Source: Phlegmacium glaucopus (Eukaryota; Basidiomycota; Agaricomycetes; Agaricales; Cortinariaceae). From it: a stretch of DNA of 64,000 nt. A program made the position numbers and the translations under genes. The notes below the pieces were generated by a model, which was given only the letters and a program-made list of their open reading frames with translations, made no database searches and had not been told where the DNA came from. Location: positions 968,910 to 1,032,909 of the forward strand of contig MU130477.1 of assembly GCA_015039465.1 (NCBI GenBank), written 5' to 3'. Shown here in pieces: positions 1-14,100 of this stretch (within the stretch, counting starts at the first letter, position 1; every line of letters begins with the position of its first letter).

Positions 1-1584
1 CTTGCTTCCCTTTGTACCAGTTCATATCTGAGTACACCTTCTCGAATACCTCGCGTTCCCATTGTGTCATTTCATCAAGTACTATTTGAAGCCTTTTCGT
101 GTTTATTCTCCCGCTTTCGTTGATATACCCATCTATAGAACGAAGGAAAAGAAAAGCTTTCTCAGCAAATATACAACGAAAAAAGGTCAGAAATAGGAAA
201 AACTCACTCAACCTGGGAAGAACCGTCTTATATACATCAAACAATCTCTCCAACCCGTTTTCATGGATATGAAGATCAGGAAGGTTAGGCAAAAAGTCGT
301 TGCCAACGAATACCGCCAACAAGATGAAATCGTCGATGATCCTTTCGAGATTATATCCAAAGGACAACGTTGTCTCGATGTCTCTAAACTCCAGGTCCAG
401 ATACTCCCGCATGAGACAGAGATGTAGCAAATAAAAAGTGATAGACTCCAAACTGCCTCTCGTCAGCAAAAACGACATCTGGGATAGGTTGAACATTTAC
501 CTAGAACCACTCTTCTTCCGCGACTCCCGTCCAAACTTGACTTCTTCACGCAACAAACAAAAATGAGGGTCATGACTTAATAAACCCAACATAATCAAAT
601 CCGCATCCAGGCCATAAAGGCAATGTCGGACATTCGGGTTGTAATTAGGTTGAGCACGAGATAAACGGATGTATTCCATGATCTTGTGTTCGCCTTCTCC
701 TGGAACTTCGTGTCCGGATAAAACAACTTCTACGTCTCGCCAATTGGAGTCTTCGGTGATTTTCTTGTTTATGAAATAACGTAGTTGGTTTGAGAGACGG
801 GCCATGAAGGGAGTTCCTGAGAGTTTTTTTAAAGTCGTTTAGTATGAAATGAAATTCTTTAAAAGATGATCAAACCACAAACCTGGTGTTATACAATTAC
901 TATCAAATGCTTTCTCATCTGGTAGTTTCTCTCCCTTTGCCTGTGCTTTCTCTCGAACTTCCTTCGCCTCTCTCGCTGTTCTGAAACGCCTACTGCGTTG
1001 TTGGTTCATCTTCGCTCTGGGAGCGACACCATCCACAGCCATGAAGAACAACTTCTTGGGTTTGATTTTTCCAAAGAGGTGGTCAACATAGGCAAATATA
1101 GAAGTGAATATTTGCTCTTCGGATAATCGAAAATGGGCATCCTCGTCGTTTGGGTGAGAACCTGGGTGATGAATAGTGGTTAGTTTGTCAAGGATGTTTC
1201 GTCAAAGTAATGTGAGGAGACATACAATTGTGAATGATTCCATTGAAATCCAAATATAAGTTATCTGCTGGCAAGTCAACAACCGGTGATCCTTTTTGGT
1301 TGAAGTATTGGTAAGACACTGACCAAATTCTGGGATGTTGTTCTCTTGAATCAGCTGCGAGGTCAAAGGGTATCTTTCTCTACAAAGAAAGATAAGTAAA
1401 GGTTTCAAACGCGTGGAAGTAGAAAGTACTTACGAAATATAACGAAAGAACTTTTGAATTCATCAGTTATTATTGTTGTTTCAACCGGCCATAATTGTTG
1501 AACCAACCTTTGGAATACCTATAATACAAGCCAATTCAGTTGAGTGTCAAGAACCCCAACGAACTTGTTTTATAATTTACCCAT
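1..1584 (-). CDS. XRN1: 5'-3' exoribonuclease 1, 5' part of gene
   Basis: This is the N-terminal part of the Xrn1/Kem1 family, the cytoplasmic enzyme that degrades decapped mRNA from the 5' end. The gene runs off the left edge. Recognisable blocks in order are ERYPLTSQLIQENNIPEF, DFNGIIHNC, FMAVDGVAPRAKMNQQRSRR, GHEVPGEGEHKIMEYIR, YGLDADLIMLGLLSHDPHF and VGNDFLPNLPDLHIHENG. They contain the acidic residues that bind Mg2+ in this family (DFNG, VDG, GEGE, LDAD). The start is assembled from tiny exons: ATGG (1581-1584), an 11-nt exon (1508-1518) and a 17-nt exon (1434-1450), then an exon beginning at 1379. Together they give MGIPKFFRYISERYP, the family's usual N-terminus. All junctions are GT-AG. 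No in-frame stop was seen in the exons read. Identity is near certain; the exact borders of the inner exons were not all worked out. Confidence 0.93.
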
Positions 1585-3609
1585 ATTGATGATAAAAGTT
1601 GTGTTAAACGTGGATGACGGAGGTGGTTGCGAGGATGAAGAAGTTTGTCATGCTGAATTTGGCAACCCTGTCTTGGGTCACACACGACCGACATTGAACG
1701 ACGACCACGATGCACACAGGGCCTCAACCTCCTGCTTGCCTGTTTGCAAAGTCACAATGCCCAGACTATACATCTTACAAATCCAATAATCATTTTCCTT
1801 GAACGAAAACGTGAGGGTCTGTAATTGGAAATGTGCCGATCTGGGTTCGCGAGGCTATTACTATTATTACTATCATCATGGGCAATAACTTCAGGAGTCT
1901 CCTATCTCAAGAGGTTTCCATCGGTAACGGATCATATACACGAAGCTTCACCTTCGACGATGCAGATGTCTGGTCCATAGCCCCCAGCTCTGAACGGAAA
2001 TATAAAGGACTACTTTATCTCAAATAAAAAAAGGCTCTTATATTCCTTTCTTGAGCAACTTCCTTGCTTGCCGCAATCTCGTCTCAGCAACGTACTAGCT
2101 TCCCCTTCCCGCATCTTGTTTCAGCAACTTATTCAAGCCACAAAGGCTTAAGAACCCCCATCGGTTTATCAATTTCACCGTGTGGTGCTTCCATTCCGCC
2201 CAGAACGCTCCTACTCAAGGCCGCCCAGTCTTTCTTATCCACAAAAACAAAAAGCCAAGGTCGCCGTGATACACTGGATGGAAATCTACCTCTTCCATTT
2301 CGTCAACTGTGACACGGACGCTTATCTTAGCCGGTCTCGACTTTCTGTATGGGCTCTCGGACTCCCCCTTCATTGCCCCTTCAACCACTTCAACCGCTCT
2401 ATGTACACCCGCCAAAACAAAAAAAAAGTCAAAAGACGTTCCTGCCCTGCCTGTAGGCAACCTCCGTGAATCTAGGCGAAACCAGACCACAGAAATCCTT
2501 CGACGTCTGTCTTGTACCACCATATTTTTGTTAACCGATCAATCGCAATTTCGGTCGGCTCGGATTTGCCTTACTTATCCTCTTCTCCTCTCCTGCCCCT
2601 CGAAAAAGGAGACTCGAGATCAAATTTTACCCTTACTTGGTACCTTCTCCTCAGTTGTTGTAACATCTTGTGCTTGTTCATTAAATCTTGTCCTGAATCG
2701 ATCAGTCAACAGTAAAAATTGTATTCCCCGCCCATCAGGTTCAATATACGGTTCGAACCTTGTAATCCTTCTTCATAATCGGTGGTTTGATCAGATTAAC
2801 TTCTTGGGCGTCGATAGATGATGAGACATTTCATAGTGTGCGCTCGGCCTTGTCATCCAACCGAAATTAGGACGAGATCATCCACATGGATTGTTCTCTA
2901 GACCGACTTGACCGAAATCTACGTTTGACAGGATTATCATTGACAGGACTACAATTCCATTCAAGCAATTTCATCTTCCAAGGTTTGTAGCTAGCCCAGA
3001 CTTGGGCTACACATGTAAAGTAGGGCATGTATCTACATCATTTTCTACAATCTTTCTTGATGACCACCTTTCAAGGTCATGTAAACTATACATACTAGTG
3101 CCATTCAACAGTCATTCAACACGCCATTTATTATGTACACTTATCTACATATTGACAGTTGTTGTTGCTCCCCTATCCTGGCGTTTCAGATGATGGCCGT
3201 TGCAACTGATAACCCATGACACCTGTCGATCTTTGCTGCGACGTCGACTCTATATCCTAGTTGCTCGACAAATGTAATGATGTTGATCGAGGGTGTACTC
3301 TCAAACGATGTCACTATCGCCGGTTAGGGGTAGGTAATCAATAGAGACCGTCGATGCCTACATCCATATTATTACATACATACGAGTAAGGTAGGAAATT
3401 AGGAAATGCACTGGAAATGCTATGCGGCGGAGATCAATTACGGAGGCGATCTGTTTCCTTGATCAATCAAATTTCAACGGAGATAAACATTTTATCACCC
3501 TCAAGTGTGACATGCCTCCTGCCTCTTATGTACATATTTACTTCAAAAGGGATGTTTATTCAAGGAAAGCAATGGCTTCTAGTCAAAGCTGTAACAAACT
3601 GACAAAATT
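1585..3609. other. Intergenic region between XRN1 and GMP synthase
   Basis: No gene can be called with confidence. A plus-strand frame at 2309-2821 and a minus-strand frame at 2215-2523 overlap, and neither resembles a known family. The minus strand at about 2110-2470 reads somewhat protein-like in two adjacent frames (for example VTVDEMEEVDFHPVYHG, then DKKDWAALSRSVLGGMEAP), with no intron-sized gap to join them. This could be an eroded gene or chance. The rest holds the 5' region of XRN1 and the 3' flank of the GMP synthase gene. Confidence 0.5.
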
Positions 3610-6050
3610 TCACAGCCATTCAACAGTCTAGTTCCAAAAAAAAAAAGGGAAAGAGAAGAGACGGATCAAAAGGGATAAATTCAATCAGAAGAATTAGAAG
3701 AAACTTTACCGCAGGAGGTTTGGATGAGATGTCATAAGTAACACGATTGATACCAGCAACTTCATTGGTAATTCGGGACGAAATCCGTCGAAGGACTTCG
3801 GGAGGAAAAGCAAACCTGAAAAGGATATAATATATATGTGAATTTGAAATTGTTTCATTAGCCCGTTGCTAGGTGGGCGCGAGGTCGCAGACGACCCGAA
3901 GTAGGTGAACCAACAACTGAACAAGAAAAAGAACATACCAATCGGCTGTCATAAAATCCTCCGACTGCACTGCACGCAGCGCAATAACCTACAAGCGAGA
4001 GAGAGCGAGAGAAAGCAACATGGGCGGCACGCAGTCAGTCAAATACGTCTCCAAAAGACCGCTCATTGCCTTAGAAGGAAAAACTTAATAAAACTTACCT
4101 GCTCGTATGTCCTTTGGTCGCCCATGACCCCCACAGCTTTTACAGGGAGCAGAACAGCGAATGCTTGAGCAATTTGATCATATAGGCCGGCTTTCCGAAT
4201 TTCATCTATGTATATGTTATCGGCCAGTTGTAGAATTCTGACTTGTTCGCGTGTGACAGGGCCAAGGATCCGAATGGCCAAACCAGGGCCAGGGAAAGGA
4301 TGTCGTCCAACAAGCTGAGCTGGAATGGAGAGTAAACGCCCCAACGCACGTACTTCGTCTAATAGAAACGAACTAAAATAAGTCATATGACCAGTTTTGT
4401 TATAGATGGATAGGAGAAGGATTCAAATGAAGGGGGTGTTATTTTTGAAAGTTCGTACCTTTGAATAGTTCTCGAAGAGGTTCTATCAATTTAAGTTTCA
4501 TATCTTTGAGAAGTCCTCCAACATTATGATGCGTTTTGATGGTCGCACTGGGTCCCTTGAAGCTAATACTTTCGATAACGTCAGGGTACAAAGTGCCTTG
4601 AAGAAGCCATTCAACGTGACCCTTGGGTTCGGCGCCTTGCTTCTCTTCTGCCTCCGCAGCAGCCTCGATTTTAGCAGCCTCATCTTCGAAAACATTGATA
4701 AATGTATTTCCAATTATTTTTCGTTTTTGCTCTGGATCTTCAACACCTTCAAGGCGCGACAAGAAGAGCGCAGAAGCATCGACCACAGTCAGATTGACTC
4801 CAAGATCTTTATTGAGCATTAAGTTCACTTGTTGGGCCTCGTTCAACCGCAAGACACCGTTATCGACCATGATTGCATGAAACCTGTGAGGCGAAAAAGA
4901 GAAATGGCATAAGCATCATCAGACGGTCATATTCCACCGTCAAAAAATTTGAATCTTTTCCGAAAAAGACAATACCTGTCACCGATGGCTTCATGCATCA
5001 ATTTGGCAGCAACCGTACTATCGACACCCCCGCTGACTGCTCCGATAACACGGCCCTTGTTTCCGCAGATTTCACGGATTCGCGCAATTTCCTTCCCAAT
5101 AAATTCTTCCTAAAAATAAGCAATGGACAGAAAAGACTAGATGAAAAAAACTATCCTTAGAAACTTTGAAAGACCTTACCATCGTCCACTTTTGTCGACA
5201 TCCACAAATATCGAGGATAAATCTTCCAACGACGGCTTTCCCATTGGGGGTGTGAGTAACTTCTGGATGGAATTGTATACCGTAAAATGGTTTTGAGTTA
5301 TGTGCGATAGCGGCGTAAGGGGCAGAACCAGTATATCCAATGACATGGAAATCAGGAGGTGGTTTTGATAGCTTATCTGCATGAGACATCCAAACCTATG
5401 CAAAAATACATATATTTTCTCATCTCGCCGGTATAGATGGCAACTCACCCTCATCTCATCTCCTAAACCTTCAAACAGAGCATCCACTGCGCCGCCACTA
5501 ACTTTGTTCATCGTAATATCTGCAGAGCCATATTCCCGATGATCTGCTTTCTGTACTTCTCCTCCAAGATTCCAGGCTATTTCCTATGATCATTGCCCGA
5601 ATCGCCAGAGTTTGTTATGACAAGCCCGAACGGAGGATGTGAGTTAGCGTTACCTGAAGACCATAACATATGCCAAGAATCGGTACCCCTAGATCGAATA
5701 CGGCAGGGTCTACGTGGGGCGAGACTTCGTCGTATACGGAATAAGGTGATCCTGACAGGATGACCCCTAAGAATTGACCACAAGATGTAAGATAGGTTTC
5801 GATAACGAAAAGAAATCAGTGAACCTTTGGGTTTGAATTTTATATCCTTGATCAGAGTCGTACACGGCATCAGCTCTGCATATACATTATGCTCTCTACA
5901 CCTCCTTGTGATCAGATGGCTGTACTAGAAAGATCAATATAGTCTCTCAGTTAAACGATATATAGTATCTTTTGCTTGTTTTGCAGCACGTACCTGTGAT
6001 CCGAAATCCAAGATGAGTATGGTATCAAATTGATCGTGTATTTCTGCCAT
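3610..6050 (-). CDS. GUA1: GMP synthase (glutamine-hydrolysing)
   Basis: This enzyme makes GMP from XMP, ATP and glutamine, the last step of de novo guanine nucleotide synthesis in the cytosol. The N-terminal class I glutamine amidotransferase domain shows [11 protein letters not shown], the nucleophile in GICYGLQ and the His/Glu pair in [12 protein letters not shown]. The ATP-pyrophosphatase domain follows with [15 protein letters not shown], and the C-terminal dimerisation domain has [14 protein letters not shown] and ends ISSKPPATVEWL. Eleven exons read by eye are 6050-5994, 5924-5825, 5766-5654, 5583-5449, 5395-5180, 5109-4976, 4883-4459, 4358-4099, 3988-3939, 3815-3710 and 3627-3610. They sum to 1614 nt, that is 537 residues plus TGA, the normal fungal length. 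The last exon carries only six codons including the stop. The gene appears intact. Confidence 0.96.
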
Positions 6051-9000
6051 AACCCGTTGCTGTAGGAGTAACAGTCGGCGTTTCTCGATTTGGAACACTG
6101 CACGACAGAAGAAAAAAAAAAGTATAACGCGATATGTCACGCCACAAACTTTCACCGTGACGTCGCTTTCAACGCCCATCTCAGCTCAGTCAGCCAACAA
6201 GTCAGCTCAGTCAGCCGCAGTCGATTTCTCAGTCGAACTCCAATGACGACCTCCTTGCATCGATTATGGGATGGATTGGAACGACTAAACATCGCAATGT
6301 CTGCCATACAAGAACGGAAGGGAGTTCACACGGATAATAAATAACCTCGGATTTGAACATTCCGAAACATCTCTTCAAAAAAGATTCAATCATTTCCGAG
6401 GCCAGTCTAACGATATGCGTCCCTGAAATCCGCTTAGGTGGCCGTCTAAAGTACAGGCGTCTATTGTACATGCCCTCCGGCAGATTATTTCTCAAGCTCT
6501 CTCCTCTGCTCTTCCTCTGTCGGCGCTCAGCGGGGTGAATGAATACTACGCCCGCGGGCGTACATCTTTTAAACATTTAGTGGAGTTATTGATGCTCATC
6601 TTCGCCCTCATGGGATAGTGACATCTCATTCCTCTTATTCCCATCTTGGACAGCGGCATTGTGTACAACTAGCAAAATGTCATACTCTTTTGGCATCATC
6701 ATCAATGATGATAATCCTAATTTGTAGGGTTCACAAAACAATGGGTCTAGAGATATTATTATATCTTTGACTTGCGCCTGCACACACCTGTCTGTCTGGG
6801 AACTTGCCATGTCATTGCTCCATTGTCACATTGATTGCACCTTTCAAAGACCTACCATATCTACATGTGATTATTATATCTTCTTTCCACCCCCACTCCT
6901 TAAGCCTTGAATAGGAACGTCCACTTACCCCGGAGATCATCTTTTATCAAGCTAAATTTATGTGTAGCAACCCGGCTTCCGATGACAATCTAAAATAAAA
7001 TCAAGGCTTGGATAAGAATAAAATACCGTCCTCTGCTTACCATCCTGGGCTGGAAGCAAGCAGTATGAGCACATCGAAGAACGGCTCCATATATAATAGA
7101 CATGAAACCAAATCCTTAATTTGTAATTTGTCTTAAATTCGGCCGACGTTTCGGCCAAGAAGTTCAATTTCCCCTAGGAGGTTACATTGCAACCACGCTA
7201 AGGCAGGCCCGTACCGCCGGGAGTTTTGAATTTCAATACATATCTATTTTTTTTCTCTCAGAGTAAGTGTTGGAAGAAAGAAACATCCTTCTTTAAAGAA
7301 AAAAAGAAGTCACGTTTTCTATTCTAACGTTTTACCAACGTTTTACAAAAGTGGTTTATCACTAACACGTCCCGAGGAATCGGCCTTCTACTACATTTAT
7401 CTATGAATGTTTGTCGGATTTACCCTTGAGTGAGTCTCATTTATGGTACCAGTCATTTCCATACGAAGGAGCTTACCTGCGCTTACTTGCGCTTACTCCT
7501 GTTACATGTCCACACCACTCCCAAGGATTCGGTCCATTCGCCTTCGGGAATGCATCTATGTCCGTATGATTCGTCACCCACCCCGAAGCCGACAACAAAG
7601 TGCTTTGGTAATAGATAAGTTGGCAAGTTATACTTATACACTGGGCTTATTAGGGTGGATTAGCGCTTACTTCATACTACATTGATAATCTTCTAGCGTC
7701 TTCGATGCGCAGTAACAGAGCGCTACTACTATAATGATTTCTCCGTAAGCCTTGTCATCGCGACCAAATTATGACCGTACTATCTACGTTATAGTTCTAC
7801 AGATATTACAAGTATGTACAGCATTATTTGTTTATTGTAAAAATGCAAGAATCATTCTTGAGAACTCGGTCGTCCGACCGAAATGCAGAGATAAAAAAAA
7901 ATCCTTCCGACTCTTGTATCCTTTCAGGAGGTCCTTGGATCGGTACCATGTTCAACCACATTTCACCGATCCTGGGTTTTTCCAACCTTTGTTGTGGTTG
8001 TTGTTCACAGCATGCTTGTTCTTTGACTGTCTTTAGTCTTTAAATGTTAATGAAGAGATTTTAATGGACCTATATAATTCTTTCGTTTCATCTAAAAGCA
8101 AGGCTTTATGGTCCCATAGGTCCTTAAGACTCGGAAGATAGTTTGGGGGAAGTGTTTTACGGCCGACTCTAAAAATAACTTCCGGGGTGTAGTGATGCGC
8201 CTTTCCTAAATTGTCGTGGCTGTTCATATGCATAACAACGCCTCAAGGTTGGTATGCATCTCTTCGTTATGAGATGCAAGTCAAGAAAAGATAACCTTGG
8301 AGTCAGCGCCGCTACCTTGATGTCAAAAAACTGAACGATTGTGATTCATGTCAATTGGACTCGAAACACTTTATCTCTTTTAACTTTGGGCGACCTCTGG
8401 TGGATAGATGTCTTACCGCCGGGTTGTCAACATATTAGATTGAATTCCCGTTATCAATTGTTATCGCGGGTTACATATAGTAGATATAATAGTGAGGTCA
8501 CCCTCACTACGACAATTCTGTCGGATTAGTATTGACCGACTCAGTAATCTAGTAATGGTATGATCCATACCTAATGATACTAGATTTAGTCCGGCACTTT
8601 TCTTAGTCCTCTTTCCGTATTAGTGACCGGAGAAGAGACGCATGGATCCACGACCAAAACTGTGGGATTAAGAGCCAAAAGGCGATTACGTCAACGGTTA
8701 GTTCGAGCTTTCAGCGGCAAAGTCCGCCGCGCTTGAAAACCTTCCGTGGTCTTCGAAATAGATCTGACGCCATCACAACTGATCACAGCGACCTGATCGT
8801 CCGGCAGAATGCCTCGTTTTGGGTCGACTGTCCTTCCGCGGCGCAAGTAAACAAGTAGCGGAGCGTTCAAAGAACGATTCTTGTCTAGTTGGATTCACAG
8901 GACCCACTTGTGAGCACTGCTCTTCTTCAAAGTCCATGGATCGATTGATCACACCCCCACGATTCTATGCTTCTACTTTGCCCGACTCACAAAAGGTAGT

Positions 9001-9650
9001 GAGAAATCAGTATCATCCCCCTCACGCCTTGTCACAGTATACCCAAAACATCCTAAATATAGATCCGAGGAGCAAAGGGGGAGGCTTACATAACTTCATC
9101 TCCTTGCTCACCGCCATCGTAACCCTGTAGTTCAGATCTTTCCCATCAAAGAGAATCGACCAGAAGCGAGCGAGATGTCAGTTCGAGTTTGTGAATATGT
9201 ATACTTATTACTGCGATTAATTAAACATCAGAGCGCTGACGATACCGAAAGGCTGTGAGTATTGCATGGTATTATGGTAGATTTGTTATCAGCAGTGAGT
9301 TTTACTAGTTCCAAATGCGAACTGGTAAAACTAACTCCATAAGGTGCGGTGCCTACCTGTGCACCTCTTCTTCTGTGTTAGGGACGGGAAGACATCGAAT
9401 GTCCTTGTAAGCATCTGTACTATGTACCCAAAGATCTCAGTCCTTAATCTGAATGGCACTGATCCCGATTCCCTCTGAATCCTTGTGAGAAATTATAACA
9501 CCGTTTGGTCTTACCCCCATTTGACTCGTTTGATTGCAGTGCTTTAAGAACTCTCATATTAAGCTCATCATGTCAACCTAGGATCCCTCTATCTCAAGCA
9601 ATTCCTCAATCTCACAGCCCGACTATCCCATCCGTTATAATTCATAAATC
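6051..9650. other. Intergenic region between GMP synthase and the Myb gene
   Basis: No recognisable gene. Weak candidates only: a plus-strand frame from ATG 6243 (reads LHRLWDGLERLNIAMSAIQE) and a shifted frame at about 6320-6420 that reads protein-like; a 74-residue minus frame at 6586-6810; and a 103-residue plus frame at 8819-9130. None matches a family I know and none has convincing splice partners. Part of this stretch must be the promoter of the GMP synthase gene, whose 5' flank from 6051 contains pyrimidine-rich tracts. Confidence 0.5.
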
Positions 9651-11139
9651 ATGTTCTGCAGAGAGCGCCGTTCGTGGACAGCTAAAGAAGACCAACTTCT
9701 CCGTGACGCTGTTCAAAGAGGTAGGCACCCTGTACCATTCAATCGTCCGTGCACACGCTTATCTGAAACCGGTTTCCCAGAGGATCCAGATAATTCCAAC
9801 CCATCCAGGTGGCATGCTATTGCCAAGCATGTACCTAACAGGACCAACAAAGATTGTCGCAAACGCTGGTTTGCGAAGATGGCCTCCGACGTTGTCAAAG
9901 GAGGCTGGGCTCCAGATGAAGACGAGAAACTAGTAAAGGGTATCGAAAGATATGGTACTAGGTATGGTCCAGGAGAAAGATAACGAAATAACTTTGACTG
10001 ATTATTATGTCCTACAGATGGTCACTCGTAGCCTCAGTCGTTCAGACAAGAAATAGTGATCGTACGTTCAATGGCACTTCTAAACCGCTCTCTTTCTCAT
10101 TTTGTCCTCTAGAATGTGCAAAGCGATGGACTGACACTCTAAACCCTGCAATTGATAGAACTACATGGTCATCAGAAGCAGTACGTCTTTATTCTGACTC
10201 ACTCCTTCAGATTTCTAATGCTTACTGTTAACCAGGACGAACTTTTATTAAGAGCTGTGGCAGAACATGGCAAAGTGTGGACAAAAATCGTCAAAACATA
10301 CTTCCCAGGAAGGACCGGTTTGTCCGCTAAGAACAGGTTTGTTGGAATACGTGTTCATGTTTCATTGCCTAGACTAATATTCTCTTACTAGATATAACAG
10401 TATAACTCGTTTCAATTCAGACCTATCACGCGGTATTCGACCTCGACGAAAGTCGACAGACAGTCAACTCTACCATATACATCGTAAATCAGAAAGTGTA
10501 TCATCATCATCGAGCGCTTCACCCGCCTCCCCTCCAATTTGTCTACCAAGCCTTTCTCAATCCCCATTTCAGGCGATTCCAGAGAACAATGAACAACAGC
10601 CTTATCACTTCGAGACCTTCTCTACCAGCTGGTCGTCATCATCTTCAGTAACCTCGGAAGACTTGCCTTCTTTTCGTTCCTCGCCCAACAATTACGAACT
10701 TGAATACGTACAAGAGAGCAACAACAGCCCCTCTGCCTCATCCTCCCCACCTTCTATTGAACCCTCATATCAGCCCTTTGATCTCGCTATGAATCATACG
10801 CTTTCATACTCTCAATCGCCGACTGCATCCGCGCTCCATTCAAATGGTCTATACAAGCCTTTTTCAAATCAAAATCACATTCAACAACAACAACATGATC
10901 ATACTACTTATCCGGGCTACTCGCAATTTCCTTTGATCCATGGGTCGAACGACGATTCTTCCGATCATCATTTTACTATATTCGGTGGACTCTCGCAAAC
11001 ACCCATCGATCCCAGTTCAGTTATCAGCATGCAATGTAATTGGGATCCCACATCATTGTCATCGCCAATGACGGGGTCAAAAGGATCAGAGGGTGTTTAC
11101 AAAGTGTCTCCGCATTTCACTGTGAGAACACTCTCCTGA
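9651..11139 (+). CDS. R1R2R3 Myb-type DNA-binding protein
   Basis: A nuclear transcription-factor-like protein with three consecutive Myb/SANT repeats. Repeat 1 runs from RRSWTAKEDQLL to NRTNKDCRKRW, repeat 2 from GGWAPDEDEKLVKGIERYG to RNSDQCAKRW, and repeat 3 from RTTWSSEADELLLRAVAEHG to SAKNRYNS. The regularly spaced tryptophans of the fold are present. The C-terminal half is a Ser/Pro/Asn/Gln-rich, probably disordered region, as is common for activation domains. Exons by eye are 9651-9720, 9781-9961, 10018-10061, 10113-10180, 10236-10336 and 10392-11139. They sum to 1212 nt, giving 403 residues plus TGA, and all introns are GT-AG. The repeats are split by introns at different phases, so none is a recent exon copy. 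Target genes cannot be read from the sequence. Confidence 0.9.
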
Positions 11140-14100
11140 TCTTTGACCCGTGGAGGACGAATGCTTACTTGATTACCTACTACCGTTGTTCCCGTTATTC
11201 TGTTTGTGTGTGCCAGTATGTATTTTGAGACATTTCCCCGTCGTGTGTTGTTGTTGTTCCAGATATCTATCATCCCCACTTGGGGCTTTCTGGTTGCTAT
11301 CCCACTCCCCCACGTATATTCCAAAATTATGTACTAGTAGTATGTATCTTGGATCTTTTTCTAAGTTAACTACCTACTCTCACCTGTAGAAATGTTTTTC
11401 TTTTGATGTATATAATAATTGCGAATTGAACTTTTCTTTTTTCTCTCGCCCCACATTAAATATTTGAAGTGTTGTGCCTAGGGGAAGAAGGGTTCGAATA
11501 GTAAAATACACCCAAGTTCTCTAAGAATTCTCATGGTGGGGAAGGATTTTAATTGTCCGACAAAAATCACATATATCTGTCAACCCTGTTGCTCCCGGCA
11601 ACAAGCCCATGAAAACCAATCAACCTCAAACCTTACAAGTTTCCCACTGGGTCGGAACTTGCAAGGTGTTAACGTAAAAAAAACTCTTTTGTTATCAATG
11701 CGTGCAAAAAAAAAAAAAAAAAAGTTCTCACAGGTTATGTCTTCCTCTCAGCTTTCAAGTCATTCTTTCAAGTCATCTTTTTCATGAGGGCTTTGTCATG
11801 GCATAAACTTAGGCCCATCAACGTTCAGCTTTTACTTACTACCAAGCGCAACCGCAGGAATCTATAATTAAGCTTGACATTTTCACATCTTGACAAGGAG
11901 CCAAATGGTGGTTTTTATTTTTCTTTCATGTGCGTGTGTTCGTATGCGTGTTCCTGAGAATTTTTTGAGACAAAGAGTCGTGTAAGGTTTACTTTCCACA
12001 AGTTGCTTTGTGTAATATCCGGGGGGAGATGTTGCCGTGACTCGCCGTCTTTTGACCGTCCCTTTTTTTTTTCAATCAGTCGTTTTTGGTGAACTTGGGG
12101 GAACAAACGGTTGCGTTGGTTTCACGCAGTGATAAGAGCAACCCAACCCAAGCGATTCTGTTTTGTATATATTATTATGGTAGTAGTCATTAATACATGT
12201 ATGTAATTTGGTATTTCAATTCTTATAACGGCTATGTACGTATCGCATAACAAGAAAGTTCAAGTTGATTTTCATGTGATATGCTATGTAACTCCCCCTC
12301 AACGTGAAGGCATTACAAGAGAATATGAGCTAAAGGATAGAAGGAATCCCATAAGTGGAGCGAGGACGGAAGTCCTAGAGCAGCGGAAATTCTAGCGCCT
12401 TTAAGAGTTTTAGCACCGACTCTAGGACGCCGCCGAGGGTCACGAAGGTCTTGAATTCTACAGAAGCGAAGAAAGAACGGATTGAAGAGAGTTGGGAGAG
12501 GTTTGACTAAGGAGGATGAATAAGACCGGTCCTATTGGGAGGAATCCACCACAAGGGCCCGTCTGTATCGGGAGAACAACGCGAACGTCTTGGCGTTATC
12601 TACTTGGATGGTTCCTTGAAAGCGGTCTATTCTCAGACCTCTGTTTGCCTGCCAAGTATGATTTACGAGTACACATAGTAGTTTGAGTCCGGGACGCGGC
12701 TTTTGTTGGAATCCCAATGATTTCTTTTTTTAAAATGATCCCAGGTTGGAGTTGGGAGAAAGATCTTCTTGCATCGACCCCCCAGGACAGGAATCAAATG
12801 AATGATCCCAGTTGGAGTCGGAGAAAGATCTTTTCTTTGCATCGACCTGACTTTCGGATCCAAAAGTTGTGGCTAACGCTCCAGCATTTGACAAGTGGAG
12901 TAGCATTCTTTGTTTGCGTACAAGGTTTCAAAACGGAACCGTTGGTATCTCAAAGTATCGCCATTGGCAGCCTGCGGAGTCATGTATGATCATATCATCT
13001 CACCTGAACGACGATACCATGAAGTTACTGAAAGCAGTGTTGAACCATATCGTTGGGTATGGTAGTATGAAAAGGCCCAATATAGAACGTTATGAGCGCA
13101 TGCGGCAAATTGTCTCCGAATCATCCGATCGAGTTACATACGTATACAAAGTTCCCGCCTGCCGAGATCAGAAAGAGCGGGCATATGGGTTCTTTTTGCA
13201 TTGCTATCATCCCGGGATTTGCTGAAACATTGTTTGGAGAGGAACGTATCAGAAGAAGCATGAGCGGCATACCGAATAGCGACACCGCTCTTATAGCTCA
13301 CGCCGACTGAAATGGCCTTTGGTTCCCATACTTCATTTAGCCAAAGGGTGTCGTAAATAATGCCTATCAAACTCCCCTTTCAAGTTGGTGGCTACATATA
13401 GAGCGTCGATTCTAAGAGCCAAAAGTGTTTTGATGTAGGTGGAACGAGAACGATGACTCACACGTATTTCTCTCCTTTTTTCAAATTTGGACAGCTGCGC
13501 ATGTGGATACGAATCAAAACTACATATGACAAGTAGAATTGAAGTCTGAAACCTTTTTCATTATTGGAGGACAACTCGGGGAGTTTGACAGGTTGCATGT
13601 GATGCAGAAACAACAACAAACGTGATATCATTTGATTGCGGGCGCGAGTGACATTTATCGACAGGATTACTCAGTGATGTTAGGCCTTACTTGACCTTAC
13701 TGTCCCCGTCCAGTTTAATTTTACATAGATGAAGTGAGGCACCTACTCTAGTAGCCCTGCTGAGATGCTGAGATGCTGAGAATGCATTAATGTTTTGGAT
13801 TCTGCCCATTTTTATTTTTTCCCAAACCGTCAACCAATTTTTGTGAGTTATCCCAAAGGGATGAAAAAGCGACCACAGGATATTTTCAATGTCAAAGTTG
13901 GAAGGAAAGGTTGGACGACGCAACTGAGCCTGCGGCTTCCAAATAGTCATCTTGACACGTTCCAGTGCATCTTGGCTACGTAGTTCACTGGCAGTACCTC
14001 ACCAGTTAGTTATCTCAACAATCAGCTGACCAGCCGCCCACAAATATGATCTATGGACGCAATTAGTCTACTCAGGGTTATCACGCCTTTTGAAGGACAC

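Noticed and set aside
2215..2821. Genes in the XRN1 upstream region
   Set aside because: Overlapping frames on both strands, no family resemblance and no consistent splicing; kept only as a remark in the intergenic entry.
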